Virus record (IMG/VR): IMGVR_UViG_3300031885_000003
Location: 18,854 to 82,853 of that record
DNA from: a virus
Length of the DNA: 64,000 nucleotides
Direction: 5' to 3' (one strand)
This document shows, piece after piece, positions 17,173 to 23,496 of this stretch (its first letter is position 1; each line of letters opens with the position of its first letter). A program made the translations under genes and the position numbers. Under the pieces are notes generated by a model. The model did no database searches and had not been told where the DNA came from. It saw only the letters and a program-made list of their open reading frames with translations.

Positions 17173-17195
17173 CCCCATTCCCGTCACGCGCACGC

Positions 17196-17226
17196 TACCC
17201 CAGGCGGGGCGACCGCGGGCGGGGTA
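17196..17226 (+). promoter_or_regulatory. Structured leader, copy A
   Basis: TACCCC pairs with GGGGTA, enclosing an inner GCGG/CCGC stem. It is followed by a conserved GAAACGAAAGGAGCGA segment carrying the ribosome site of the gene at 17262. Copy B at 17722-17754 has the same fold with changed but still pairing bases. Confidence 0.5.
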
Positions 17227-17261
17227 AGAGTAAGAGACTAGGGAAACGAAAGGAGCGAGAA

Positions 17262-17531
17262 ATGCTAGTCGTCCTGATACACCCCGATGACGTTGACAAA
17301 TTGGACGAATTTTGTTTGCCCGATATGTACCGTTGGTGGCAGGGACATGCTATCCAACGCACTATCGGCGACGAGACCTGGTTTGAGGTTGGGAAACCCG
17401 GATGTAGACACCTAGCATTATACGGAGGTGTCAAACGACTGGCAAGTTTTGGTATACATGCACGGGTAGCACGACGCACATTGACGAGGGAACAACGCCA
17501 GCAGCGCATGTGGCGCGCCTATGGCGGCTAA
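17262..17531 (+). CDS. Hypothetical cassette protein (89 aa)
   Basis: The start at 17262 follows GAAAGGAGCGAGAA at the usual distance. The protein begins MLVVLIHPDDVDKLDEF, has aromatic residues (MYRWWQGH) in the middle and a very basic C-terminus (RTLTREQRQQRMWRAYGG). A small nucleic-acid-binding or toxin-like protein is possible; nothing can be assigned. Confidence 0.6.
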   Translation: MLVVLIHPDDVDKLDEFCLPDMYRWWQGHAIQRTIGDETWFEVGKPGCRHLALYGGVKRLASFGIHARVARRTLTREQRQQRMWRAYGG

Positions 17532-17532
17532 C

Positions 17533-17550
17533 GCCCGGGAGGGCAAGGGA
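17533..17550 (+). promoter_or_regulatory. GNRA hairpin fused to ribosome site (copy 3)
   Basis: The GCCC/GGGC stem has the loop GGGA, followed by AAGGGAGGGAG and the ATG at 17559. The near-copy at 63827 has the loop GCGA and one base fewer before the ribosome site. Confidence 0.6.
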
Positions 17551-17707
17551 GGGAGATTATGTTCGGAATATACAAGGATGGGAAAAAATCAAAACTATGG
17601 TTTTGCACGGCTCCTTTTGGGGCTCGGAAATTCGTTACTCGAAAGAAAGCGGCCGCCTTGGCGCGTCAAGTTGGCGGCAAAGTAGAAAAGATCAAATAAT
17701 CTCATCT
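17548..17707 (+). repeat. 160-base duplication, left copy
   Basis: It is identical to 63841-64000 except for one base (17580 G, 63873 A), and identity continues to the very end of the window. It covers the ribosome site, the whole 46-codon gene and the beginning of the next leader. Confidence 0.95.
17559..17699 (+). CDS. Tiny basic protein, duplicated (46 aa)
   Basis: MFGIYKDGKKSKLW begins a 46-residue protein with a basic helix at the end (RKKAAALARQVGGKVEKIK). It has a good ribosome site in a structured leader. The copy at 63852 differs only by Gly8 to Arg. Near-identity over coding and leader DNA means recent duplication or exchange between the two elements. The basic amphipathic C-terminus suggests DNA or RNA binding; this is inference. 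Confidence 0.75.
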   Translation: MFGIYKDGKKSKLWFCTAPFGARKFVTRKKAAALARQVGGKVEKIK

Positions 17708-17721
17708 CCGCCCCGCGCACG

Positions 17722-17754
17722 TTGCCCCAGGTGGGGCGACCGCGAGCGGGGTAA
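17722..17754 (+). promoter_or_regulatory. Structured leader, copy B
   Basis: TTGCCCC pairs with GGGGTAA around an inner GTGG/CCGC stem, the counterpart of copy A at 17196 with A-U changed to G-U and C-G to U-G. It precedes the gene at 17786. A third, partial copy without the closing strand begins near 18068. Confidence 0.5.
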
Positions 17755-17785
17755 GGTAAGGGACCATGGAAACGAAAGGAGCGAT

Positions 17786-18064
17786 ATGGAAACGCGGAAA
17801 TGCCCAAACGTATTATGCCCCGGCACAATGTACCACTCTGACGACATGGAAAACCCGTTTGCCGGGACCGATGATCACACCCCATTTTGGCAGTGCGAGT
17901 TATGCGGGGATTGTCAACCGGAATACACCGCGGCACAGAAACGCCTAATCGAAGAACGGAGGCTAAACTCCCGCTGGGAAAATGCGACTGAGCATGAAAT
18001 GGCGACAACCCCGGAAACCGAGGAATACTCGGACGAACGGTACGACCAGGAGAATCAGGACTAA
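17786..18064 (+). CDS. Zinc-ribbon-like cassette protein (92 aa)
   Basis: Two Cys clusters (KCPNVLCPG near residue 5 and CELCGDC near residue 38) form a probable zinc ribbon. The rest is acidic and helical, ending EEYSDERYDQENQD. The start at 17786 lies just after the leader's GAAAGGAGCGA. An upstream in-frame region is the leader itself and is not coding. Confidence 0.65.
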   Translation: METRKCPNVLCPGTMYHSDDMENPFAGTDDHTPFWQCELCGDCQPEYTAAQKRLIEERRLNSRWENATEHEMATTPETEEYSDERYDQENQD

Positions 18065-18137
18065 TTCCGCCCCGCACGCTGCCCCAGGCGGGGGATCGAC
18101 GTGGACGCTAACAGCCTATGAGGGCGAGGAGAACGGC

Positions 18138-18185
18138 ATGGAAGAAGGAGCACAGCGATATTACCGGTGGGGTGCTCGTTTTTAG
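18138..18185 (+). CDS. Possible 15-residue microprotein
   Basis: A GAGGAG ribosome site at correct distance precedes MEEGAQRYYRWGARF. Its last codons enter the 77-base repeat at 18168. It may be a remnant of a longer gene interrupted by that repeat. Confidence 0.3.
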   Translation: MEEGAQRYYRWGARF

Positions 18186-18244
18186 GGGGTCAATTGCTAC
18201 TATAGTCTTGCTATCAACGGGGTTAAGGGTGCTCGATTCACAGG
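18168..18244 (+). repeat. 77-base repeat, inverted copy at 34414-34490
   Basis: All 77 bases equal the reverse complement of 34414-34490. The segment has GGTGCTCG near both ends as a direct repeat. Here it is non-coding apart from the end of a tiny frame. Confidence 0.95.
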
Positions 18245-18344
18245 ATTATGTGGAACGGGAAAACGCATAGGGCGACCGGCGGCGGGATAGGGATAGAGCG
18301 CCACGGGAAACAACGCGCCGGAGAGCGCAAAGGGAGACGTGAAC

Positions 18345-18479
18345 ATGATTAAGCATTGCACACAATGCGGGGAAAAACACGAAGAATTAGAACCCTGTCC
18401 AGAACCAATTCTTAAGAAATGGTTCCCCGGTGTGAAAGGAATCGGGCCGGATGGGAAGCCGTTAAAAGGTATTTGGTAA
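18345..18479 (+). CDS. Zinc-ribbon microprotein (44 aa)
   Basis: MIKHCTQCGEKHEELEPCPE shows a CxxC knuckle and a third Cys, followed by a short Lys/Gly-rich tail. AAAGGGAG lies upstream, directly after a GCGC/GCGC hairpin similar in placement to the GNRA leaders. Likely a real cassette gene of unknown role. Confidence 0.6.
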   Translation: MIKHCTQCGEKHEELEPCPEPILKKWFPGVKGIGPDGKPLKGIW

Positions 18480-18508
18480 CAACGCGCCACGGCGCAGAAA
18501 GCCTGAAT

Positions 18509-18610
18509 ATGAACCACGCGGCGATAGAAGCGGCTCGGGACCGGGCCCACCACGCGCAATTGCGACACCTGGTCGCCGCCGGCGACATTGCCGATTACCC
18601 GAAATGGTAG
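18509..18610 (+). CDS. Possible small helical protein (33 aa)
   Basis: MNHAAIEAARDRAHHAQLRH begins a short helical protein. A GCGC hairpin and an AGAAAG-type weak ribosome site precede it, matching the leader style of the cassette. The frame is also open further upstream, so the start is uncertain. Confidence 0.4.
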   Translation: MNHAAIEAARDRAHHAQLRHLVAAGDIADYPKW

Positions 18611-18720
18611 AAACGGCTCAAGCGGTTGTTATGCGGGCCAGATGTGGTAGACGACGAAAACGGGAGTCTGCATGCGCGAGTGCGTGCAGCTCTAAAACTG
18701 GTGGATGAAAGGATCGGAGT

Positions 18721-18915
18721 ATGGTGAACACGAAGAAAAAGCAGCTGATGGGCCGGAACTTCTACTTGACGCAGGAGGAGGCGAAGTTCCTCAGCGAGCT
18801 TGGCCGGGAACCCGGCGCGATCAACGGCAACATGTCCGCGGGATTGCGGAAAGCGGTGGAGTACGTCAAAGCCCACATGAAACAGATCCCGCTCGACAAG
18901 GAGGAAGGACCATGA
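18721..18915 (+). CDS. Small DNA-binding-like protein (64 aa)
   Basis: The sequence opens basic, then has a LTQEEAKFLSELGREPG segment and a NMSAGLRKAVEYVKAH helix, a pattern like ribbon-helix-helix regulators or short antitoxins. Its stop overlaps the next start (ATGA), so the two genes form a translationally coupled pair that could be a regulator-effector pair. No toxin is recognised. Confidence 0.6.
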   Translation: MVNTKKKQLMGRNFYLTQEEAKFLSELGREPGAINGNMSAGLRKAVEYVKAHMKQIPLDKEEGP

Positions 18916-19133
18916 GAAACCGAGAAGCAAATTTAGAATGGTTGAACCGGCGCATTGATCATCTCTCTGCGGAGATGTCACGTGCCGTGAAGAATTATGT
19001 CGAAGCGGTCCAATCTCGTGACAAAGAGGGCATCGCAACAAGCGCATGCGAGCATGCCCAGGCGACTGGCCGGTACACCGAGGCCACGCTCATCCGTAGT
19101 TATATCGCCACCGACGCCGTAATTTGTCCGTAG
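18912..19133 (+). CDS. Small helical protein coupled to 18721 gene (73 aa)
   Basis: MRNREANLEWLNRRIDHLSA starts an almost fully helical, charged protein, translationally coupled by an ATGA overlap. A strong bidirectional terminator follows. Unknown role. Confidence 0.6.
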   Translation: MRNREANLEWLNRRIDHLSAEMSRAVKNYVEAVQSRDKEGIATSACEHAQATGRYTEATLIRSYIATDAVICP

Positions 19134-19137
19134 CATT

Positions 19138-19174
19138 CGCCCCCGGTTGCAGTCTGGCCGGGGGCGTGCTGTTT
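19138..19174. terminator. Bidirectional terminator between cassette and integrase
   Basis: CGCCCCCGG and CCGGGGGCG form a perfect 9-bp stem with an 11-base loop, with TGCTGTTTT after it on the plus strand. It separates the rightward cassette from the convergent integrase gene. Confidence 0.7.
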
Positions 19175-20221
19175 TCAGGCGTAGGGACGATCTATGTCCG
19201 CGTCCCTGGGCGACAGGTGAGCGTAGATCATCGTGGTCTTGCTATCGGCATGGCCAAGCCATTGAGACACCTTGAACAGGCTGACGCCAGCACTCACCAG
19301 TTGAGACGCGAACGTATGCCGGAGCGTCTTGGGCGTGCACCACGGGACGGCAGCAGCCACGGCGACAGCCTCAAAAGACTTCCTGGGGTCAAAGCGGTAG
19401 CGATCCCGCCCAGGGGCCGCACTTGGGGCGATGATGAAGCCCTGGGCCTGCCTGAACTCGCCCAGGATGGCTTGTAGTTGTTCAGGGAATGGGATTGTGC
19501 GTGGCCGCTTGCCTTTGGGGTCCCACCCGGTAGGCTCATCATCATCTGAGTCGATGCCTACCATGTGGATCAGCTTTTGCTCCCAATCGAACCACTCCCA
19601 CCGGGCCTGTACGATCTCCGCTTTGCGCAACCCGGCATGGATCCCCAAGGCAAAGTACAAAAGCATATCTTGACTATGGGCCTTGGCCGCGTCGAGCACC
19701 GCGGCTACCTGGGCCTTGTCCAACCATTTGACGTGCCGGGCAGGCTCCTCTATGAGCCTTGCGCCGCTGAACGCGTTGGGCCCGGGGATCCAGTGCTGCT
19801 CGACAGCGATACCAAAGAGCGCCTTGAGGCTCTTGATGCAGACGTTGGTGGTCTTGGCCGCTCTGCCGGCCGATTTGAACCTTGCCTTGACCACATCCAG
19901 GTGAGCGATCCCGACGTCGGCCAGCGCGGCGCCGTTACACGCGGCCTTGAGTTTACCCAACGCCCAGAGGTACGAATCCCGCGTGCTCTGGCGATGGTGC
20001 AGGTCAGCCCACGCCCGGTATCGGTCCTCGAGATCCGCCAGGGTGCAGACAGCCGGCGGCGGGGCTTCGACAGGCAGACCCGCGACCAGGAGCGCCTCGA
20101 TCCTTGCCCGCCTTGCCTCCGCTTTAGCGGCATCTTTGGTGTGCAAGCTCGTCCAGACCGTCTTGGCTCCGTCCTGATACCGTAGATACCACGTCTTGCC
20201 CCGCAGATAGAGCGTGCTCAT
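19175..20221 (-). CDS. int: Tyrosine integrase (348 aa)
   Basis: The N-terminal arm- and core-binding part (about residues 1-160) is helical and starts STLYLRGKTWYLRYQDG, as in lambda-type integrases. Catalytic residues are visible: Arg in GLRKAEIV, Arg and His in TLRHTFASQL, His in WLGHADS and the Tyr nucleophile in MIYAHLSP. The usual first His of the HxLR box is a Lys/Thr here. It lies beside the att region and is transcribed away from it, so it should integrate the element into tRNA-Ala. Confidence 0.92.
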   Translation of the reverse strand: MSTLYLRGKTWYLRYQDGAKTVWTSLHTKDAAKAEARRARIEALLVAGLPVEAPPPAVCTLADLEDRYRAWADLHHRQSTRDSYLWALGKLKAACNGAALADVGIAHLDVVKARFKSAGRAAKTTNVCIKSLKALFGIAVEQHWIPGPNAFSGARLIEEPARHVKWLDKAQVAAVLDAAKAHSQDMLLYFALGIHAGLRKAEIVQARWEWFDWEQKLIHMVGIDSDDDEPTGWDPKGKRPRTIPFPEQLQAILGEFRQAQGFIIAPSAAPGRDRYRFDPRKSFEAVAVAAAVPWCTPKTLRHTFASQLVSAGVSLFKVSQWLGHADSKTTMIYAHLSPRDADIDRPYA

Positions 20222-20225
20222 GGCT

Positions 20226-20567
20226 TCACTCCACCCGCGATATCTTATGGCCGGGATCGTGCATACAAAACCTTACGGGCTGCGGTCCCAACACAGGAAA
20301 CTCGAACTGTGGCCGCCACTGGAACTCGTCCCAGACGCGCTTGGGTAGATACGCAAACCCCTGGAGCAGGTCATAGACATGCACCGGCACGCCCATAAAC
20401 GGGGTGTGCAATTCCAACACTTCACACGGCGGCGATTCTTCGGGCGATGAACACTCGGCCCGCAAAGCATCATGCGCCCCTATCCCCATCACCAGCACCA
20501 TCGGCTCCAACTGCCCCTCCATCTCGTTTTCAACCCGCTGCATCATCTCGACAATCTGGTCAATCAT
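20226..20567 (-). CDS. Hypothetical protein between integrase and att (113 aa)
   Basis: The start at 20567 follows GGAGGGAGGGACACC, a strong ribosome site; a slightly longer frame is less likely. The protein starts with an acidic helix (MIDQIVEMMQRVENE) and then a mixed domain with PFMGVPVHVYD. It is directly upstream of the integrase gene on the same strand and probably cotranscribed. Possibly a recombination accessory or unrelated; no family recognised. Confidence 0.6.
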   Translation of the reverse strand: MIDQIVEMMQRVENEMEGQLEPMVLVMGIGAHDALRAECSSPEESPPCEVLELHTPFMGVPVHVYDLLQGFAYLPKRVWDEFQWRPQFEFPVLGPQPVRFCMHDPGHKISRVE

Positions 20568-20586
20568 GGTGTCCCTCCCTCCGTGA

Positions 20587-20607
20587 GTAGTCACTTTGAG
20601 TAGTCAC
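20587..20607. promoter_or_regulatory. Paired arm-type sites, left
   Basis: Two GTAGTCAC copies (20587 and 20600) are spaced 13 bases apart. They share the octamer with the pair right of the tRNA fragment and are proposed integrase arm sites; they also lie in the leader of the gene at 20567. Confidence 0.55.
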
Positions 20608-20679
20608 CTCTCAAAATGCTCTGTTAATGCGACCATGAGGAGTGTATCGTAAATGGTTGGGATTGTCAAGGGTTACGAT

Positions 20680-20724
20680 TGGTGGAGATGAACGGGATCG
20701 AACCGTCGCCCTCATGACTGCCAG
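20680..20724 (-). other. att core: 3' half of tRNA-Ala(GGC)
   Basis: On the minus strand the anticodon loop with GGC, the variable region, a T arm with TTCGATC, the acceptor 3' strand CATCTCC, A73 and CCA can be read. No tRNA 5' half precedes it, so this is not a working gene but the fragment carried at a phage attachment site. Crossover inside a tRNA anticodon or T arm is usual for tyrosine integrases. Confidence 0.75.
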
Positions 20725-20744
20725 TTATATAATACAGAAATGCA

Positions 20745-20788
20745 CAAGTCCAGCAACATCATGTAGTTACATGGTATCACTGGACTTG
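20745..20788. repeat. Inverted repeat next to att core
   Basis: CAAGTCCAG and CTGGACTTG are perfect inverted repeats around a smaller palindrome ATGTA/TACAT. They could bind accessory recombination proteins or mark a terminator-like structure. Confidence 0.45.
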
Positions 20789-20844
20789 CGCGGGAACGCT
20801 GCTCTTCGCAGAACACCGCCAAACACCGCCAAAATGGTATCGGG

Positions 20845-20875
20845 GTAGTCACTTTTGCCGGCTCGGGGTAGTCAC
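20845..20875. promoter_or_regulatory. Paired arm-type sites, right
   Basis: GTAGTCAC at 20845 and 20868, each preceded by GGG and followed by TT, mirror the left pair. Their presence on both sides of the core means both flanks are phage DNA. Confidence 0.55.
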
Positions 20876-20880
20876 TTTGT

Positions 20881-21339
20881 TCACAATCCCAGCAGCCCAT
20901 TTAGGATGGCCTTCATCGTTGGCCCGTTCGACTCAAGACACTCATCAGAAGCGGCTTTCTTGTCGTCAAAGTACCAGTCGTAGTTCAAGCCACCTTCCAA
21001 GGACTGAATTACCATACCGTAACCCCCATGGCGAAGGAGTTCTTCACCGAAGTAGTGGTAGTAATAACCGATTGCCAACTCGTATTTCCCATCCACGAGA
21101 TTCTCCACACAAAACGTTTCTCCGGGTTGTAAAGGCTCAGGTAAGATGTTCATACCCTTTGTGGGAACTGGATCAACTGGACCGATGCGGGTAACCGACA
21201 AAGAGTAGATATCATGGTCATAATTGTTGTGCAACGTCAGGCTGTTCGTTCCGTTTGGGTTGGAGTTGGGTGAATCTGGACAGCCCGCCAGGACCGCCAG
21301 AACGAACAGCACTACCGCGTACCGCAATCTCTTGTTCAT
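20881..21339 (-). CDS. Lysogenically expressed lipoprotein (152 aa)
   Basis: The start at 21339 gives a signal peptide ending in the lipobox LAVLAGC, followed by a beta-rich domain with many Tyr residues (LAIGYYYHYFGEE). It lies just downstream of the repressor gene on the same strand, so it should be made in the lysogen. Such lipoproteins often exclude superinfecting phages or alter the host surface; here that is inference from position. Confidence 0.7.
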   Translation of the reverse strand: MNKRLRYAVVLFVLAVLAGCPDSPNSNPNGTNSLTLHNNYDHDIYSLSVTRIGPVDPVPTKGMNILPEPLQPGETFCVENLVDGKYELAIGYYYHYFGEELLRHGGYGMVIQSLEGGLNYDWYFDDKKAASDECLESNGPTMKAILNGLLGL

Positions 21340-21350
21340 GGCTTTCTCCT

Positions 21351-21674
21351 TTATTTGAGTTGTTTCCCACAATGGATACAGAACTTCGCCGTTTTTCCCC
21401 GGACACTGAGAACAGTCAACTCGTAGCAAATGGCACACGTCACTTCCCGCAGACCCGATTCTGGCACTTGTGGCTTACCCTCGATCATCGCTTTCAGCTT
21501 CGCAAGGTTTTTTCTCGTCATATCCTTAGTCCCACCACGTTCCCAAGCCCCGTAAGTGTTCATGCTTAACCCAAGGAAATTACTCACATCCATCTGCGAC
21601 AACCCCTGCTCATCACGCCACTGTTTTGCCCGTTCCCTTAATACCCCATCATCTGCCCCGGCCCCTTTACTCAT
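21351..21674 (-). CDS. Repressor: XRE HTH with zinc ribbon (107 aa)
   Basis: An XRE-type helix-turn-helix occupies about residues 12-60 (GLSQMDVSNFLGLSMNTYGA). The C-terminus has CAIC and CIHC pairs that form a zinc ribbon in place of a LexA-type peptidase domain. It is divergent from an HTH gene across a two-promoter region, the classic lysis-lysogeny switch. Without a self-cleavage domain, induction must work otherwise. Confidence 0.75.
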   Translation of the reverse strand: MSKGAGADDGVLRERAKQWRDEQGLSQMDVSNFLGLSMNTYGAWERGGTKDMTRKNLAKLKAMIEGKPQVPESGLREVTCAICYELTVLSVRGKTAKFCIHCGKQLK

Positions 21675-21727
21675 TTGTCAATCCTCCATATATATCGCGC
21701 AGACTGCTTTTGCGCCATCCGTATAGG

Positions 21728-21757
21728 ATAGTACACCGATAATGCACGTCCTGTCAA
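21728..21757 (-). promoter_or_regulatory. Repressor promoter
   Basis: On the minus strand TTGACA and TACTAT are 18 bases apart, upstream of the repressor gene. Confidence 0.55.
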
Positions 21758-21793
21758 GGGGTTGCAGAATTATACACAGACCATATATTTTTC

Positions 21794-21821
21794 TTGACAA
21801 AACAAGCCACCTGTCTATACA
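21794..21821 (+). promoter_or_regulatory. Early rightward promoter
   Basis: TTGACA and TATACA are 16 bases apart, upstream of the HTH gene at 21849. TATACAC occurs at 21771 and 21816 and may be part of the operators. Confidence 0.6.
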
Positions 21822-21848
21822 CTGGCGGTGCACCAAAAGGAGAGGCCA

Positions 21849-22067
21849 ATGCAGATGGAACGACAGACGACGCCACAACGGGCCGTGTTGGAACGAATGA
21901 TTAACCACAAGGGCTGGACATACACAGAACTTGCGAAACGGGCGGGGTTACATCAGAGCCTCATCGGCAAACTGCTGAGCGGGGAACGGGCGATCACCTT
22001 TCGGACAGCCCGGAAACTGGCCAAAGTATTTAACATGAGTTGGCGTCATTTCTTTTGCGAGGAATAG
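21849..22067 (+). CDS. Cro-like HTH regulator (72 aa)
   Basis: The start at 21849 follows AAAGGAGAGGCCA. One XRE-type helix-turn-helix fills most of the protein (WTYTELAKRAGLHQSLIGKL, about residues 20-39). It is the first gene under the early rightward promoter and divergent from the repressor, so it should be the antagonist of the repressor. Confidence 0.75.
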   Translation: MQMERQTTPQRAVLERMINHKGWTYTELAKRAGLHQSLIGKLLSGERAITFRTARKLAKVFNMSWRHFFCEE

Positions 22068-22069
22068 CA

Positions 22070-22339
22070 ATGCCTGAAACCTACCTTGGCCCCGCCCAGG
22101 CGGCAAAGTACATGAACATCGGCGTCACCCTGTTTTACCGGTTGCGGAAGGGCGACGCCGCATTCCCCGCGGCTATCCCGCTCGGCCGGTGCCGCCGTTA
22201 TAGCGTCTACGACCTCGACGCCTACATGCAGTCGAAGAAACCAAAACCCGTCACACCCGATCCCGAACTGGAAAAAGAAGCTGCGGACATCATCCGCAGC
22301 CATAGGAAACCACAAGAGGAGAACCACGCTCATGCCTAA
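22070..22339 (+). CDS. AlpA/excisionase-like HTH protein (89 aa)
   Basis: The N-terminal half has the AlpA/MerR-like form YLGPAQAAKYMNIGVTLFYR...IPLGRCRRYSVYDLDAYM, which binds DNA in phage excisionases and in activators of integrase genes. The C-terminus is charged. It follows the Cro-like gene by two bases. Excision directionality factor or early regulator are the two options. Confidence 0.7.
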   Translation: MPETYLGPAQAAKYMNIGVTLFYRLRKGDAAFPAAIPLGRCRRYSVYDLDAYMQSKKPKPVTPDPELEKEAADIIRSHRKPQEENHAHA

Positions 22340-22583
22340 GAAACGCAAACCGCGAGCGCAGGCGCCGACAGCAGCACCAAAGCCAACCGCTGCCGTGCGC
22401 GTCCCGAAAGCCGTCCTCGACGGCCTGATGGCTCTGCAGTCGACCCCAACGAACACCCGCAACATCAACCAGGCGATCCAGATGCTCCGGCGTCTCGGAC
22501 ATCCGCAGGCGCAGCTATGGGTGTCACAGCACCCGAGCGAATACTACGAGGGGGTCGAGGTCGGCTTCGAGGCGGACGAATGA
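22332..22583 (+). CDS. Hypothetical early protein (83 aa)
   Basis: A Lys/Pro/Ala-rich N-terminus (MPKKRKPRAQAPTAAPKP) is followed by a short helical domain (NINQAIQMLRRLGHPQAQLW) and an acidic end. It overlaps the genes on both sides by a few bases and is part of the early operon. Unknown role. Confidence 0.6.
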   Translation: MPKKRKPRAQAPTAAPKPTAAVRVPKAVLDGLMALQSTPTNTRNINQAIQMLRRLGHPQAQLWVSQHPSEYYEGVEVGFEADE

Positions 22584-23086
22584 GCCGTAAGACGTGCACA
22601 CAATGCGGGGAGGAGAAACACCACGTCTCGTTTTACGCGGGGAGCAGCGTATGCCGGGCCTGTCAGAGCGAGCCGAGGCCGAAGATCAACGATGGCCGGG
22701 CACCCACTTTGGCAGAAGCGGAAGAGAAGGAGCGGCCGGCGCCGCGTCCCATGCCCGTGCCCGTTTCTGCGCCAGTGAACCCGCCGGAAAAACTGCCAGC
22801 GTTAGAACTGGCATCGTCGCTGGAATACCGGTTTTGCAAAGACGAAGAGCCAGAGCCGGAAACCGAAAAGGGTCCAGAGACCGACATAGACGGGGGACGG
22901 CTGATCGTGAAAGCCGAGACGTCGGTGGAACTGCTTGCGGCCGTCCTGATCGCCGTGTTGGACGTCTGCCCGGACGCCCGGTGCAAGTCTCTATATGGAG
23001 AGTTAGTAATCACGGCGGGGAGACAAAGGGAGAGTAACCAACGAAAGGAGAACACGACTGATGAACTGGAAGATTTTAGGGGTTGA
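22580..23086 (+). CDS. Zinc-ribbon early protein (168 aa)
   Basis: CTQCGEEKHHVSFY and CRACQ in the first 30 residues form a four-Cys knuckle of the HNH-associated/recombination-endonuclease-VII-like type, but the rest (Pro/Glu-rich linker, then a helical LLAAVLIAVLDVCPD segment) lacks an HNH motif. Its start is coupled to the upstream stop (ATGA). It overlaps the next gene by 26 bases. Confidence 0.6.
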   Translation: MSRKTCTQCGEEKHHVSFYAGSSVCRACQSEPRPKINDGRAPTLAEAEEKERPAPRPMPVPVSAPVNPPEKLPALELASSLEYRFCKDEEPEPETEKGPETDIDGGRLIVKAETSVELLAAVLIAVLDVCPDARCKSLYGELVITAGRQRESNQRKENTTDELEDFRG

Positions 23087-23483
23087 CGACAAGTTGCCCG
23101 AGTTGGATGGGCCGATTCAATTGCAGTTGGAACATGTCAACGGCACGCTCAGGGAAGTCGCTCTGGCCTGCAACTACGACGTGGTTCTGAAAATCATCCC
23201 GGGGCCATACGGCGGCCTCCAATTGCTGGTGCCACCGGATCCGAAACCAATCTACGAGATGCGTGGCGAGCTGTGCGGTTTCCGGGCCAGGCCCATAGAG
23301 TTCGACGACGAAGCCAAGGCCCGCGAAAAGTACCTCTGGCACGTCTCACAAGTCGGCCCCTCGCCACATAAGATCCAACTGGTCAAAGTGACTCGGGTGG
23401 GCGACGAGAAGGAGCGTGAAGAAGTGCTAGCAGAGGATATTGTGAGCGTAGCGGAGGCACACGCCGACCCCGACAACTTCTAA
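23061..23483 (+). CDS. Hypothetical early protein (140 aa)
   Basis: A strong AAAGGAG site precedes the start. The sequence is a mixed alpha/beta protein with a hydrophobic first third and an acidic C-terminal helix (REEVLAEDIVSVAEAHA). It is the last gene before the structured non-coding block. No family recognised. Confidence 0.6.
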   Translation: MNWKILGVDDKLPELDGPIQLQLEHVNGTLREVALACNYDVVLKIIPGPYGGLQLLVPPDPKPIYEMRGELCGFRARPIEFDDEAKAREKYLWHVSQVGPSPHKIQLVKVTRVGDEKEREEVLAEDIVSVAEAHADPDNF

Positions 23484-23496
23484 CTTCTCTGATCTC

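Larger units (their letters stand above)
1..20679. mobile_element. Element A: prophage-like segment with minus-strand late operon
   Basis: It contains a complete-looking head module transcribed leftward (small terminase, large terminase, portal, scaffold, coat), followed on the right by a plus-strand cassette of tiny genes and a tyrosine integrase that abuts the att region. The left end lies outside the window; no repressor or replication genes are visible for this element. It is separate from element B because terminase, portal and coat are all present twice and are not alike. The boundary at the att site is inferred. Confidence 0.6.

Noticed and set aside
18721-19133. Toxin-antitoxin pair
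   Set aside because: Gene size and coupling fit, and the first protein looks like a DNA-binding antitoxin, but the second shows no toxin family motif, so the pair is listed only as coupled genes.
20680-20724. Complete tRNA-Ala gene
   Set aside because: Only the anticodon loop to CCA part is present; no acceptor 5' strand or D arm can be found upstream on that strand.
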